Assembly: GCF_023145695.1 (NCBI RefSeq)
Contig: NZ_JAJHVV010000008.1
Coordinates: 207,397-271,396, forward strand
Reading direction: 5' to 3'
From: Vibrio amylolyticus
GTDB lineage: Bacteria > Pseudomonadota > Gammaproteobacteria > Enterobacterales > Vibrionaceae
Length of the DNA stretch: 64,000 bases
Numbering within the stretch: the stretch's first letter is position 1; each line of letters begins with the position of its first letter. The position numbers were made by a program, and so were the translations under genes. Of the stretch, positions 35,434 through 43,449 are shown piece by piece. The notes under the pieces are model-generated. The model had not been told where the DNA came from, searched no databases, and saw only the letters and a program-made list of their open reading frames with translations.

Positions 35434-36639
35434 ATGTCCATTTCGGTCAATAAATTAAGAAGCATCTTCAAACTCACTAGAATTGAAAATGTAGAAACTA
35501 ATAACGACGTACCCCATTTCGCACCTTGGTTACCACTTGCCCAGAAAGTACAACCTGTCATCCCTTCAGCGATTATATATTGCGAAGGTAATTTTGGTAA
35601 AATTGATGGTAAAACCGCTAATGGGTTAGTGAGGCATTCGTTAAGCTATCGTATTCTATCGGTTATTGATAGTGAGTCTGCTGGCTTAGATGCTGGTGAA
35701 CTTCTTGATAACAAAGCCAATGGAATACCGATCCTTGCCAATGCTGAAGAAGCTATCATTCACGCGGAAAGCATTCCCGATTACTTCATTTTTGGCATTG
35801 CGCCATCAAGTGGTTTTTTATCTGACTTAGATAAAAGCATCATTTTAAATGCCATGTCATTAGGAATGAACATCGTAAATGGCTTACATGAATTCCTAAC
35901 TGATGATCCTCTATTTTTAGAAGCTAGCTTAAAGAATAACGTTCGAATATTCGATACTCGCAAACCCAAAAGTAAAGGCGATCTGAAAACGTTTAGCGGG
36001 AAAATACACAACGTTAAATGTCCAAGAATTGCTGTGTTGGGGACGGATTGCGCGCTTGGCAAACGAACAACAGCAACAATATTGGCGAATGAACTGACTA
36101 GAAAAGGCCTTAACGTCATTCTAATTGCCACTGGTCAAACAGGTATTATGCAAGGCGCACAATACTGCGTTGCACTCGATGCTGTCCCTTCACAATTTTG
36201 TGCCGGTGAGTTGGAATCTGTCATTGTACAGGCCTATGAAAAAGAAAATCCAGATCTGATAATTATTGAAGGGCAAGGAGCCTTGAGTCACCCTGCGTTT
36301 TCAACCAGCGCTTTTATCTTACGTGGCAGCTGTCCAACGGGTGTGATATTGCAACATGCCCCTAAACGTTTACATCGTAGTGACTTCCCTGATTGCGCAA
36401 TGCCTTCGATTGCCTCAGAAATCAACCTTATCGAAACATTTTCTAATACCGATATTATTGGGGTAACACTGAATCATGAAGGAATGTCTTTGGATGAAAC
36501 ACGTTGTGCGATAGACGCTTACACTACCGAATTTGGTGTACCTGTTACTGATGCCTTGTCACAACCAGTCGAACATCTACTGCACATCGTAACGTCAGCC
36601 TTCCCTGTGATAGCAAGTAAACTGGCCGCAAAAGGGTGA
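35434..36639 (+). CDS. DUF1611 family ATP-binding protein (DgcN-like)
   Basis: A 401-residue DUF1611 protein. It has a P-loop in GTDCALGKRTTATILANELT and a GQGALSHPAFS block in the C-terminal part, the two family hallmarks, after an N-terminal Rossmann-like domain. Members described as DgcN act on D-glutamate (N-acetyltransferase) in a marine D-amino-acid pathway; that role is known for a few homologues only. Its stop overlaps the GTG start of the racemase-like gene by 4 bp, so they form a functional pair, probably in D-amino-acid or related metabolism. Confidence 0.85.
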   Translation: MSISVNKLRSIFKLTRIENVETNNDVPHFAPWLPLAQKVQPVIPSAIIYCEGNFGKIDGKTANGLVRHSLSYRILSVIDSESAGLDAGELLDNKANGIPILANAEEAIIHAESIPDYFIFGIAPSSGFLSDLDKSIILNAMSLGMNIVNGLHEFLTDDPLFLEASLKNNVRIFDTRKPKSKGDLKTFSGKIHNVKCPRIAVLGTDCALGKRTTATILANELTRKGLNVILIATGQTGIMQGAQYCVALDAVPSQFCAGELESVIVQAYEKENPDLIIIEGQGALSHPAFSTSAFILRGSCPTGVILQHAPKRLHRSDFPDCAMPSIASEINLIETFSNTDIIGVTLNHEGMSLDETRCAIDAYTTEFGVPVTDALSQPVEHLLHIVTSAFPVIASKLAAKG

Positions 36640-37772
36640 ACTACCCTAGATTAGACATTGATTGTGGGAAGATTCACCATAACGCTCAGTTCCTGATTAC
36701 TCAGCTCTCACTAAAGAATATATCCGTCACGCCTGTAACAAAAGCCTTCCTCGGCCACCCTATCATCGCACAAGTTCTTATTGATGCTGGCGCAAAAATG
36801 TTAGCCGATTCAAGAATCGAAAATCTTCAAAAGATGACTGAATCTGGCATTGCTATCCCTAAAATGCTGATACGTACACCCATGCTCAGTCAAGTGGCGA
36901 GCGTAATAAAATACAGTGATATGAGTTTAAACTCTGAAGTTGAAGTGATTCAGGGGCTTTCACATGCAGCGGAACAACAAAATTGCTGTCACGATATTAT
37001 TATTATGGTTGAGCTTGGCGATCTAAGAGAAGGTGTGATGCCTAATCATGTGATTGATTTTATCCGTGAGATTGTTTCTTTACCGAACATCACGATAAAA
37101 GGAATTGGTACGAATTTAGCCTGTCGGTATGGTGTCGCTCCAGATGAGCAAAATATGAATGTTCTTTCTGATCTTGCCGATGGAATTGAAGCTACATTTG
37201 GGATCAGTCTAGAAATTATTTCAGGGGGTAATTCTGCTTCAGTTAACTGGGCTCTTCAGAGAACAGGCTTAACTCGAGTAAATAACCTTCGTATAGGAGA
37301 AGCCAATTTTTTGGGCTGTGAGCCTTTAGAGCATGAAAATATCAAAGGCTTACATACGGATGCGGTTTCTTTGACCGCTGAAGTGATTGAATCCAAGATT
37401 AAACCGACTTTGCCTTGGGGAAGTCGGGGGTTAAATGCTTTTGGTGAAAAAGAAAGCCTTCAAGATAGAGGGAAGGTCTCACAAGCTATTGTAGCATTAG
37501 GCCGCCAAGATGTTTGTGTCAGTGGGCTTAAGGCTCCGAATGGGATTAAGATAATGTCTTCAACCAGTGATCATCTTGTCCTTGAATCCTCACAAAAACC
37601 ACTATTTGTAGGGGAAAAAGTCACATTCAGTTTAGATTACAGTGCGCTCTTATCTTCTATGTCTTCACGTTATATCTATAAATATTTTAAGGCACCTAAA
37701 GGGAGAAGAAAGGAAGAAGGAGCGCATAATGCTACGAACAACTGTAATTATATTCGTCAGTGTCATGCTTAA
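36636..37772 (+). CDS. Alanine/ornithine racemase-family PLP enzyme
   Basis: A 378-residue fold-type III PLP enzyme (N-terminal alanine-racemase barrel plus beta domain), closest in pattern to ornithine racemase-like members. The PLP Lys is expected in TPVTKAFLGHP. ADSRIENLQKM, MVELGDLREGV, ISGGNSASVNW and NNLRIGEANFLG follow, and the C-terminal half has GRQDVCVSG and SSTSDHLVLES. It begins with GTG overlapping the DUF1611 stop. It likely interconverts D- and L-forms of an amino acid used by its partner. The C-terminal 14 residues overlap the next gene. Confidence 0.85.
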   Translation: MNYPRLDIDCGKIHHNAQFLITQLSLKNISVTPVTKAFLGHPIIAQVLIDAGAKMLADSRIENLQKMTESGIAIPKMLIRTPMLSQVASVIKYSDMSLNSEVEVIQGLSHAAEQQNCCHDIIIMVELGDLREGVMPNHVIDFIREIVSLPNITIKGIGTNLACRYGVAPDEQNMNVLSDLADGIEATFGISLEIISGGNSASVNWALQRTGLTRVNNLRIGEANFLGCEPLEHENIKGLHTDAVSLTAEVIESKIKPTLPWGSRGLNAFGEKESLQDRGKVSQAIVALGRQDVCVSGLKAPNGIKIMSSTSDHLVLESSQKPLFVGEKVTFSLDYSALLSSMSSRYIYKYFKAPKGRRKEEGAHNATNNCNYIRQCHA

Positions 37773-38094
37773 CGGTTGTCAGATAAGCCCAATAAAATCT
37801 AATGGGCTTGCCGATTATAGAGCGACAGTTATCTCAAGCCAACTGCCACAAGAGTTAGGTCCACTAACACTTGTTGATGCAAAGTCGAAATCCAATATTG
37901 TCACTCTTGTTTTTGTAAAAAAGAAAACGTTGAATATGGACAGCTTAGTAGAAAAAATCGTCGTTAGTTTTTGTGGCAACATCGAAATAAGACCACTATT
38001 AGAGAGTGGGATCTCTTATCGAATCATTACCTTAGGAAAGAATGAGAAAGTAGAAAGCCTTAACGTCATATCTCTAGCTAAGTGCTCTAATTGA
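37729..38094 (+). CDS. Small lipoprotein, AspS/GspS-2 pilotin-like
   Basis: A 121-residue lipoprotein: signal helix then the lipobox LNGC (Cys19). The mature part has two further cysteines about 50 residues apart (SFCGNIEIRP and LAKCSN) and the pattern ESGISYRIITL, which resemble the AspS/GspS-2 type II secretion pilotin family. The start is the ATG after GAAGGAG, overlapping the racemase tail by 44 bp; a longer frame from 37642 is not needed. A pilotin-like protein inside a metabolic operon is unexpected; the family match is by eye. Confidence 0.6.
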   Translation: MLRTTVIIFVSVMLNGCQISPIKSNGLADYRATVISSQLPQELGPLTLVDAKSKSNIVTLVFVKKKTLNMDSLVEKIVVSFCGNIEIRPLLESGISYRIITLGKNEKVESLNVISLAKCSN

Positions 38095-38325
38095 ATGCTT
38101 AGCAGGCGAATGGATAAAAGCCAATACGAGTTGTTCAATGTACTCAATGACATTATTTTATTGAAGTTTGACCGTCTTACGCCTTGGGAAAAAAACTTTA
38201 TCACAGGGTTACACCATAAGGTCTTAACTAGACAACTCATTTCAATTAAACAAAAACAGCTTGCTTTAAAAATTTCAATGAAAGCCTATAAATCAAAGAA
38301 GAAAAACGCGCGTTCCAACGTTTAA
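38095..38325 (+). CDS. Small basic protein of unknown function
   Basis: Up to 76 residues (71 if translation starts at ATG 38110 after AGCAGGCGA). It begins directly after the lipoprotein stop, so it is the last gene of that operon. It is Lys-rich towards the C-terminus (KAYKSKKKNARS) and helical, without signal or motif. I do not recognise it; an excisionase-like role cannot be excluded because the recombinase lies next to it, but nothing positive supports it. Confidence 0.5.
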   Translation: MLSRRMDKSQYELFNVLNDIILLKFDRLTPWEKNFITGLHHKVLTRQLISIKQKQLALKISMKAYKSKKKNARSNV

Positions 38326-38342
38326 TTTAAGCTTGTGTATAC

Positions 38343-38381
38343 CTAATCTGTTCAAGGTCATCTAAACCTTGGACAGATTAG
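38343..38381. terminator. Bidirectional terminator before recombinase gene
   Basis: CTAATCTGTTCAAGG / CCTTGGACAGATTAG, 15-bp stem (one wobble) with 9-nt loop, between the convergent small-protein operon and the recombinase gene. Confidence 0.75.
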
Positions 38382-38496
38382 TAGTATTTACTTAAATGCA
38401 TTAACGTATTGAAAACAATCAAGTGTAGCGTTGAATGGGTAACAACTTTCAAAGTAATGGCAATTGAAATACCTAAGTATTTAGGTTTCTTTTCGA

Positions 38497-39057
38497 TTAA
38501 CACTCAGTACCTTCTGAAAGCAACAATGCATCTTCTAATTCAACCCCAAGATAGCGGATTGTATTATCTACCTTGGTATGACCAAGTAGTAGCTGCACCG
38601 CTCGGATATTTTTCGTTTTTGCGTAGACTAACGTCGCTTTTGTTCGCCTCATCGAGTGTAATGTAACCTTACGTATGTTACTCCCTTCTGAGCGCTGTAC
38701 TTCATTATCGTTTCGCCTTTGGCTTGGGAAAATAAAATTGCTGTCATGTAGCGAAGCCATCAAAATCCATTTCATTAGACTCTGCTGAGTTCTTGTCGTT
38801 ATCTCAAATTGAACTTCAATATCTGTTTTGCGCTGAATATGCTTAACGCGGTTAAATATCCTATCTTGCGAAGATACATCGAAAATCCTGAGGGAAAGCA
38901 AATCACTCGCTCTAAGCTTGCTATCGATGGCTAAGTTGAGCAAGGTAAGTTGCATTAAATTATTTTCAATTTCTAATCTGGTTCTGATCCGCCAAATTTC
39001 CTCAAGCCGAAAAGGCTTTTTGACTCCACTTCGTTTCGTTTTGTAGAAAACCACCAT
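38497..39057 (-). CDS. Tyrosine site-specific recombinase, catalytic-domain only
   Basis: A 186-residue recombinase of the FimB/FimE size class, without the N-terminal core-binding domain of phage integrases. The full catalytic set is visible: Arg49 (SKLRASDLLSLR), Lys77, His134-x-x-Arg137 (LHSMRR), His160 (LLGHTK) and the nucleophile Tyr169 (TIRYLG). The stretch between the FPS motif and HSMRR is short (about 21 residues), so structural competence needs testing. It reads into the element 40 bp inside the right direct repeat, the usual integrase-att arrangement. Confidence 0.88.
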   Translation of the reverse strand: MVVFYKTKRSGVKKPFRLEEIWRIRTRLEIENNLMQLTLLNLAIDSKLRASDLLSLRIFDVSSQDRIFNRVKHIQRKTDIEVQFEITTRTQQSLMKWILMASLHDSNFIFPSQRRNDNEVQRSEGSNIRKVTLHSMRRTKATLVYAKTKNIRAVQLLLGHTKVDNTIRYLGVELEDALLLSEGTEC

Positions 39058-39075
39058 AATGACCTCCTTATTGAT

Positions 39076-39097
39076 TGGTCATCACATGGTCATCACA
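39076..39097. repeat. Tandem 11-bp repeat between recombinase and right repeat
   Basis: TGGTCATCACA occurs twice in direct contact, just upstream of the recombinase start and abutting the right 80-bp repeat. It has the placement expected for recombinase arm- or core-binding sites. Confidence 0.55.
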
Positions 39098-39176
39098 GTC
39101 GGACAGCATCTCAGAGGAGGTTTAGATGTGATCACATTGAATAAGAGAGCAATTGGATAAAAGAGCTATCCAAATC
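39097..39176 (+). repeat. 80-bp direct repeat, right copy (putative attR)
   Basis: Same as 26863-26942 apart from one base (A/G in GAGGAAGTT versus GAGGAGGTT). Same orientation as the left copy. Confidence 0.85.
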
Positions 39177-39382
39177 GAAACTGGACAAAACTATTTTACA
39201 GGTCTTACTAAATTTGCACTTAACGGATTAGCTAATGTATAGCAAAGCCGATAAACGGTAGGTCGAAATCAGTCCCCCACCACAGAACGACTGCAACATC
39301 TTCTTTATCAAAGTGAAATATTAATATAACGATTGCATATTAATTTAACGCATGAATTTTTATTTTATATATAGAAGGACTT

Positions 39383-40927
39383 ATGAATAAAACTAGGATC
39401 TTTGTCACAATTGGCGCTCTGGCTATCTTCGCTTTACCAACTCACGCAAGCAATGTCTCTGAAGGAGATGTTATTAACGTTGGTCTCCATCAGTTAAAAC
39501 CAACTCAACCATCTGTGGGTTATGATCAAATTATGTACAAGTTAGGTCGTTACCAATTTGACCAAGAAAAGATGTTTGATGAAATCTGTGAAGCCAACGG
39601 CCAAAAAGGCGTAGCGAGCATCAAAGACCAAGCACACCCTAATATTCCATCGACTTTCGTCTGTGAAATGGAAATAGGTGCACGTAAAAAAGACATGAAG
39701 ACAGCAGTTATCGCACCCAACGGTGAATACTACCTGACTGACGGTCACCATACGTTCAATGTGTTCTACCGCATGCCGCAAGGTGGCGCATCGTTCAATG
39801 TAAATGTGGTGGTTGATAAAGATTACCGCAATCTCAAAAACATGGATGCATTCTGGAACCAAATGGCAAAAGACGGCAATACATGGCTATTTGACAACAA
39901 CGGCGAAGTGATTAGCTATCAACAACTTCCAACCTCTCTTGGGCTAACCAACTTCGCTAACGATCAATACCGCTCACTGATGTACTTTTCTCGTGATGTG
40001 GGCTGGAACAAGCCAAATCAGCCAGTTCCGTTCTTAGAGTTCTACTGGTCTAAAGAAGTACGCAAAGCGATTGATGCAGCAGACTTTGATCTAAATTCTA
40101 CTGAAGGTTACGCAAAGGCAGTCAATACGGTGAGCAACCATATCCTATCTATGGATATCAACAACGTTGGTGGCTCAAAGCTTTCGGTTAAGCAGATGGG
40201 TCAGTTTAGTGCATACAACCAAAAAGGCTTCGATAAACTGTTCAAAGAGCGCGGTAAGGTTGACTACATGCTGCGTTACAAAACAACATCTACTGCCAAT
40301 GGTTTAAGCTATGACTTAGCAGCGGCGTCAGCTCCTGTACTAAAACAATTAGACCAATTCACCCTTGAAGCAAACTCAAGCTTTAATGATTACCTAGCAG
40401 CTTCTACTAATGGCATCGTCAATGCAATTGTAGAGATCCCAACAGGAACTTCCGCTAAGTGGGAACTAAGCAAAGACAATGACAAGCAAGTTATCTGGGA
40501 ACACAAAAAAGGCGCACCACGCGTGGTTAACTACCTTGGCTACCCAGGTAACTACGGCTCTATCCCACGTACAGCACTACCAAAAGAGTTTGGTGGTGAT
40601 GGCGACCCGTTAGATGTGATTGTTCTTGGACAGTCTGTACCACGTGGTGAGGTTGTTCCTGTTCGACTAATCGGTGTGATAAAAATGCTAGATGATGGCG
40701 AGCAAGACGACAAACTCGTTGGCGTTCTCACTAACGACTCACCATTTAAAGATGTTACTTCTCTCAACGAGCTAAACACTACCTACCCAGGTGTTCAAGA
40801 CATTGTTGGTCTATGGTTTGTAAACTACAAAGGCCCAGACGGTGGCATGGAACTGAAAGGCTGGGGTGACGAAGTGGAAGCCACCAAGATCCTTAATGCA
40901 GCAAGAAAACACTACGCTATGAATTAA
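39383..40927 (+). CDS. Exported ParB-like domain fused to inorganic pyrophosphatase
   Basis: A 514-residue protein. A signal peptide (about residues 1-23, THASN) leads to a ParB-like nuclease-type domain (about 30-340; YYLTDGHHTFNVFYR at residues 117-130 with the DGHH signature of the ParBc_2/Srx-type group). Then comes a complete soluble family-I pyrophosphatase domain (about 345-514) with the metal/PPi motif GDGDPLDV (Asp406, Asp408, Asp411) and DDGEQDDKLV. It would hydrolyse pyrophosphate in the periplasm or outside. The pairing of these domains outside the cytoplasm is odd. A terminator follows, so it is monocistronic. Confidence 0.85.
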   Translation: MNKTRIFVTIGALAIFALPTHASNVSEGDVINVGLHQLKPTQPSVGYDQIMYKLGRYQFDQEKMFDEICEANGQKGVASIKDQAHPNIPSTFVCEMEIGARKKDMKTAVIAPNGEYYLTDGHHTFNVFYRMPQGGASFNVNVVVDKDYRNLKNMDAFWNQMAKDGNTWLFDNNGEVISYQQLPTSLGLTNFANDQYRSLMYFSRDVGWNKPNQPVPFLEFYWSKEVRKAIDAADFDLNSTEGYAKAVNTVSNHILSMDINNVGGSKLSVKQMGQFSAYNQKGFDKLFKERGKVDYMLRYKTTSTANGLSYDLAAASAPVLKQLDQFTLEANSSFNDYLAASTNGIVNAIVEIPTGTSAKWELSKDNDKQVIWEHKKGAPRVVNYLGYPGNYGSIPRTALPKEFGGDGDPLDVIVLGQSVPRGEVVPVRLIGVIKMLDDGEQDDKLVGVLTNDSPFKDVTSLNELNTTYPGVQDIVGLWFVNYKGPDGGMELKGWGDEVEATKILNAARKHYAMN

Positions 40928-40960
40928 ACTGCGGTTAGATTATTGGAATTTGATTTAAGC

Positions 40961-40988
40961 CCTCGTTGCGTTGCAATGAGGTTTTTTT
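40961..40988 (+). terminator. Terminator of ParB-pyrophosphatase gene
   Basis: CCTCGTTGC / GCAATGAGG stem followed by TTTTTTT. Confidence 0.85.
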
Positions 40989-41052
40989 CTTGGAGCTGTG
41001 GAAATGTAGCTACATATACTGGGAGCTACAAATACCGGGTTTATGAAGATTT

Positions 41053-41088
41053 TGGACATTTCCAAGTTAGCGATTCTGCTAATTTAGC
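41053..41088 (+). repeat. 36-bp dispersed repeat, copy 1
   Basis: Starts TGGACATTTCCAAGTTAGCG and ends CTAATTTAGC. Differs from copy 2 at 3 positions. It lies between the pyrophosphatase terminator and the membrane AraC gene. Confidence 0.7.
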
Positions 41089-41152
41089 AAATCATGAATT
41101 ACTTCATGTATGGCTAAGTTGGCTATTAGATTTTCAATATTGATAGTGAAAC

Positions 41153-42379
41153 TTACTTAGGGTGCTGAGCTTTACTTTTACGGTATTCACTTGGGGTCAT
41201 TCCCACGACTCTTGAAAACTCACGATTAAAGTTAGACTTGGTCTGAAAACCAGAATTCATGAATATTTGTGTAATAGTATCTTGTGACGTATCCAAGGAG
41301 TGCTTGGCATGCTCTATGCGATACCCATTTATGATCTTAGAAATATTCTTTTCGTGTACCTGATTAACTGCAATTGAAATTTGTTTTGCTGGTATACCTA
41401 ACTTTCGTGTCAGTTTTGAAAGGGTTAGCTCAGGGTCTAAGTAAAGTCTGTCTTGTCGGATTTTGGAGTCTAACAGAGAAGTGATCTCGTGAGCCCTCTC
41501 AATGGTCATTACCTGGGAACTGCTTGTCTCGTCATTGGAGCTGATTTGTTTAGATTCTAACTCATCTGAAACAGGTGTATTAATACCAACTACAACTACA
41601 GCTATCGATAACACGGGTAGAAGAATCAAATGTGCTGCAGTAAGGATATACAGTGAAAATCCACCTTGATTAAAAGTGAAATCTAACGACATGAGCGTGT
41701 CTACACACGCTGAAAACATCAACATCCATCCCGCAATATTCTCCGCTTTCTTTACTCCTTCCCAATTCCCTAATGAGACATTAATCAGTGCTGTTTCTTT
41801 TGACGAAAAGCGGATTAGTGCCACTCCATAGCAAGCGTAAATTAAAGTAAGTAGGACATCTAGTGGAAGTGCTAACCAAGGTTGAGATACCGCGCTAATA
41901 ACGACGAATAATGGCGCAACAAAATGCTTAATAGGCAAGGTGCCCAAATCACGATTGGCATGTGCAAACGCATACCACGCAGCAACAGGAATTATGGAGG
42001 CCAGAATAGGTTGCGCGATGCTGAAAATGCTAAGTCCAAATGTCCATCGTAAACCAACAATTGAGGTGGTCACAGCACATAACCCTAAAAACATGCTAGC
42101 GACTTTACCCTGCAGGGAAAGCTGAGCATAAAGTGATATCGCAAGTAGTCCAAGTAACATGGAAACAACGAACGGAACAGGTATCGCAAGCATAGCAAGT
42201 CCTAGATTGATAAATGAGTTCTCACTTTCGGTGAATATCAAGGATAACTCGATGAAATACAATTGAAAACGCAACATAGACCAAAACAGGTTTAAGAACG
42301 ACCTAAAACCTGTTTTGAGACGTATATACCACTTGTTCCGAGGCAAAATATCACCATCAGTAAAATATTGAGGTGGCAT
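41153..42379 (-). CDS. Membrane-anchored AraC-type regulator
   Basis: A 408-residue protein. The first about 270 residues are a multi-span membrane region with roughly seven hydrophobic segments; the C-terminal about 110 residues form an AraC helix-turn-helix pair (TLSKLTRKLGIPAKQISIAV, ITQIFMNSGFQTKSNFNREF, MTPSEYRKSKA). Such 7TM-AraC proteins couple a membrane signal to transcription. Its ATG lies 2 bp from the divergent DUF805 start, so an internal start is also possible. The divergent DUF805 operon is the likely target. Confidence 0.85.
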   Translation of the reverse strand: MPPQYFTDGDILPRNKWYIRLKTGFRSFLNLFWSMLRFQLYFIELSLIFTESENSFINLGLAMLAIPVPFVVSMLLGLLAISLYAQLSLQGKVASMFLGLCAVTTSIVGLRWTFGLSIFSIAQPILASIIPVAAWYAFAHANRDLGTLPIKHFVAPLFVVISAVSQPWLALPLDVLLTLIYACYGVALIRFSSKETALINVSLGNWEGVKKAENIAGWMLMFSACVDTLMSLDFTFNQGGFSLYILTAAHLILLPVLSIAVVVVGINTPVSDELESKQISSNDETSSSQVMTIERAHEITSLLDSKIRQDRLYLDPELTLSKLTRKLGIPAKQISIAVNQVHEKNISKIINGYRIEHAKHSLDTSQDTITQIFMNSGFQTKSNFNREFSRVVGMTPSEYRKSKAQHPK

Positions 42380-42381
42380 TT

Positions 42382-42717
42382 ATGAAATACTATTTTTTAG
42401 CTTGGAAGCGAAGTTTAGACTTTTCTGGTTGTTCGTCCCGCAAAGAATGTTGGATGTTTCTTTTAGTACACACATTGGTAGCGATAGGCTGCATTACGGC
42501 AGATATTTCTATGAATATGACAACATGGTTCGACACTATTTATAGCGTTGTAAGTTTCATCCCTATGCTTTCAGTAATTGTTCGTAGACTGCACGATATC
42601 AACAAATCTGGCTATTGGGGACTAGTCTTTTTCATACCGATAGTAGGACCGTTCTGGTTGATATATTTGTTATCTCAATCGACCAATACTCACCTCGACG
42701 GGGAGGCTTTAGTATGA
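42382..42717 (+). CDS. DUF805 membrane protein
   Basis: A 111-residue inner-membrane protein of the DUF805 family: YYFLAWKRSLDFSGCSSRKE at the N-terminus, about three to four hydrophobic segments, and the family core RRLHDINKSGYWGLVFFIPI followed by GPFWLIYLL. The start is the ATG after GAGGTGG. It overlaps the next gene by 4 bp (ATGA), so the pair is coupled. Function of the family is unknown. Confidence 0.88.
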   Translation: MKYYFLAWKRSLDFSGCSSRKECWMFLLVHTLVAIGCITADISMNMTTWFDTIYSVVSFIPMLSVIVRRLHDINKSGYWGLVFFIPIVGPFWLIYLLSQSTNTHLDGEALV

Positions 42718-43196
42718 AAAAAGTAATCATTCTGCATATTTTTTTATCAGTTTTTGTTTCTGCATATAGCTGGGCCGCAACTATATCACCCACAGGTAGT
42801 TTTGGAACTCTGTCTGTCGACAACATGACTCAAGGACAACTCCTTTGGCTTAATGGTCGAGTTGGGGTTGCAACCTACTCATTTACTCGTCAAGGTGAGA
42901 AGGCATGCACTTTAAAGGTACCAGTTGCTGTAGGTCGTATTTCTGAGCCAGGTTTGGGTATCAGTGAAACAAAAGGCCTAGCTATCGTCATTAAGAGCCA
43001 ACTCCTCAATGACGCTCTTCTTCAAGGGAAACGGATAAGTAGTGAAGAATGGAATTTCACCACGAAAGCGTATGATGAAAATATTGACGGATTGATTACC
43101 AATGGAATTAGCCTTGGGGAGGGCTTCGTTTTAAACTCCAAACGAAAGTGGATTTCTTGGTTTCTAAGAGATGATCAAAACGTTGTTTGTCATTAA
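42714..43196 (+). CDS. Secreted protein of unknown function
   Basis: A 160-residue protein with a signal peptide (MKKVIILHIFLSVFVSAYSW, cut near WAATI). The mature part has two cysteines (ACTLKV and VVCH) that could form a disulfide. GGGGAGG precedes its ATG, which overlaps the DUF805 stop. I do not recognise the family. It forms a two-gene operon with DUF805, probably controlled by the divergent membrane AraC regulator. Confidence 0.7.
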   Translation: MKKVIILHIFLSVFVSAYSWAATISPTGSFGTLSVDNMTQGQLLWLNGRVGVATYSFTRQGEKACTLKVPVAVGRISEPGLGISETKGLAIVIKSQLLNDALLQGKRISSEEWNFTTKAYDENIDGLITNGISLGEGFVLNSKRKWISWFLRDDQNVVCH

Positions 43197-43294
43197 TCTA
43201 TAGCTTAGTGAATGAATACGAGCTCATTCAGCGACTCAATGGGCTCACCTTAAGACAGGGCATTTTCGTGTTTCATACCCCGTCAGCACACATC

Positions 43295-43330
43295 TGGACA
43301 TTTCCAAGTTAGCGATTTTTCTAAATTAGC
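43295..43330 (+). repeat. 36-bp dispersed repeat, copy 2
   Basis: TGGACATTTCCAAGTTAGCG to CTAAATTAGC, same orientation as the other two. It lies in the 253-bp gap between the secreted-protein and LysE genes, which otherwise holds no gene. Confidence 0.7.
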
Positions 43331-43449
43331 TGCATGCAGATAACTTCAAATATCGCAAAGCTGATTTGGCTTAGTCCAAGTTAATCCTTTTTATAAACCA
43401 GAAAAGATCTCATTTTGATGTATTACCAAAATGGGAAATGAAAATCATA

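Larger units (their letters stand above)
26863..39176. mobile_element. Putative integrated element flanked by 80-bp direct repeats
   Basis: About 12.2 kb bounded by near-identical 80-bp direct repeats, with a tyrosine recombinase gene reading inward 40 bp from the right repeat. Cargo is metabolic: GH4 enzymes, LysR regulators, a PTS, ChbG, a TDT-family transporter, DUF1611, a racemase-like enzyme, a lipoprotein and a small protein. No phage structural, conjugation or replication genes are present. Removal by recombination of the repeats would leave ahpC facing the ParB-pyrophosphatase gene across one repeat. Boundaries are exact only to the repeat. Confidence 0.7.

Noticed and set aside
38409..38666. 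85-codon plus-strand frame
   Set aside because: Antisense to the recombinase gene, which has a full catalytic set and so explains the frame.
26863..39176. Element as a prophage or ICE
   Set aside because: No capsid, tail, lysis, replication, relaxase or type IV secretion genes were seen.
40943..41143. 66-codon plus-strand frame
   Set aside because: Spans the pyrophosphatase terminator and dispersed repeat copy 1; no ribosome site.
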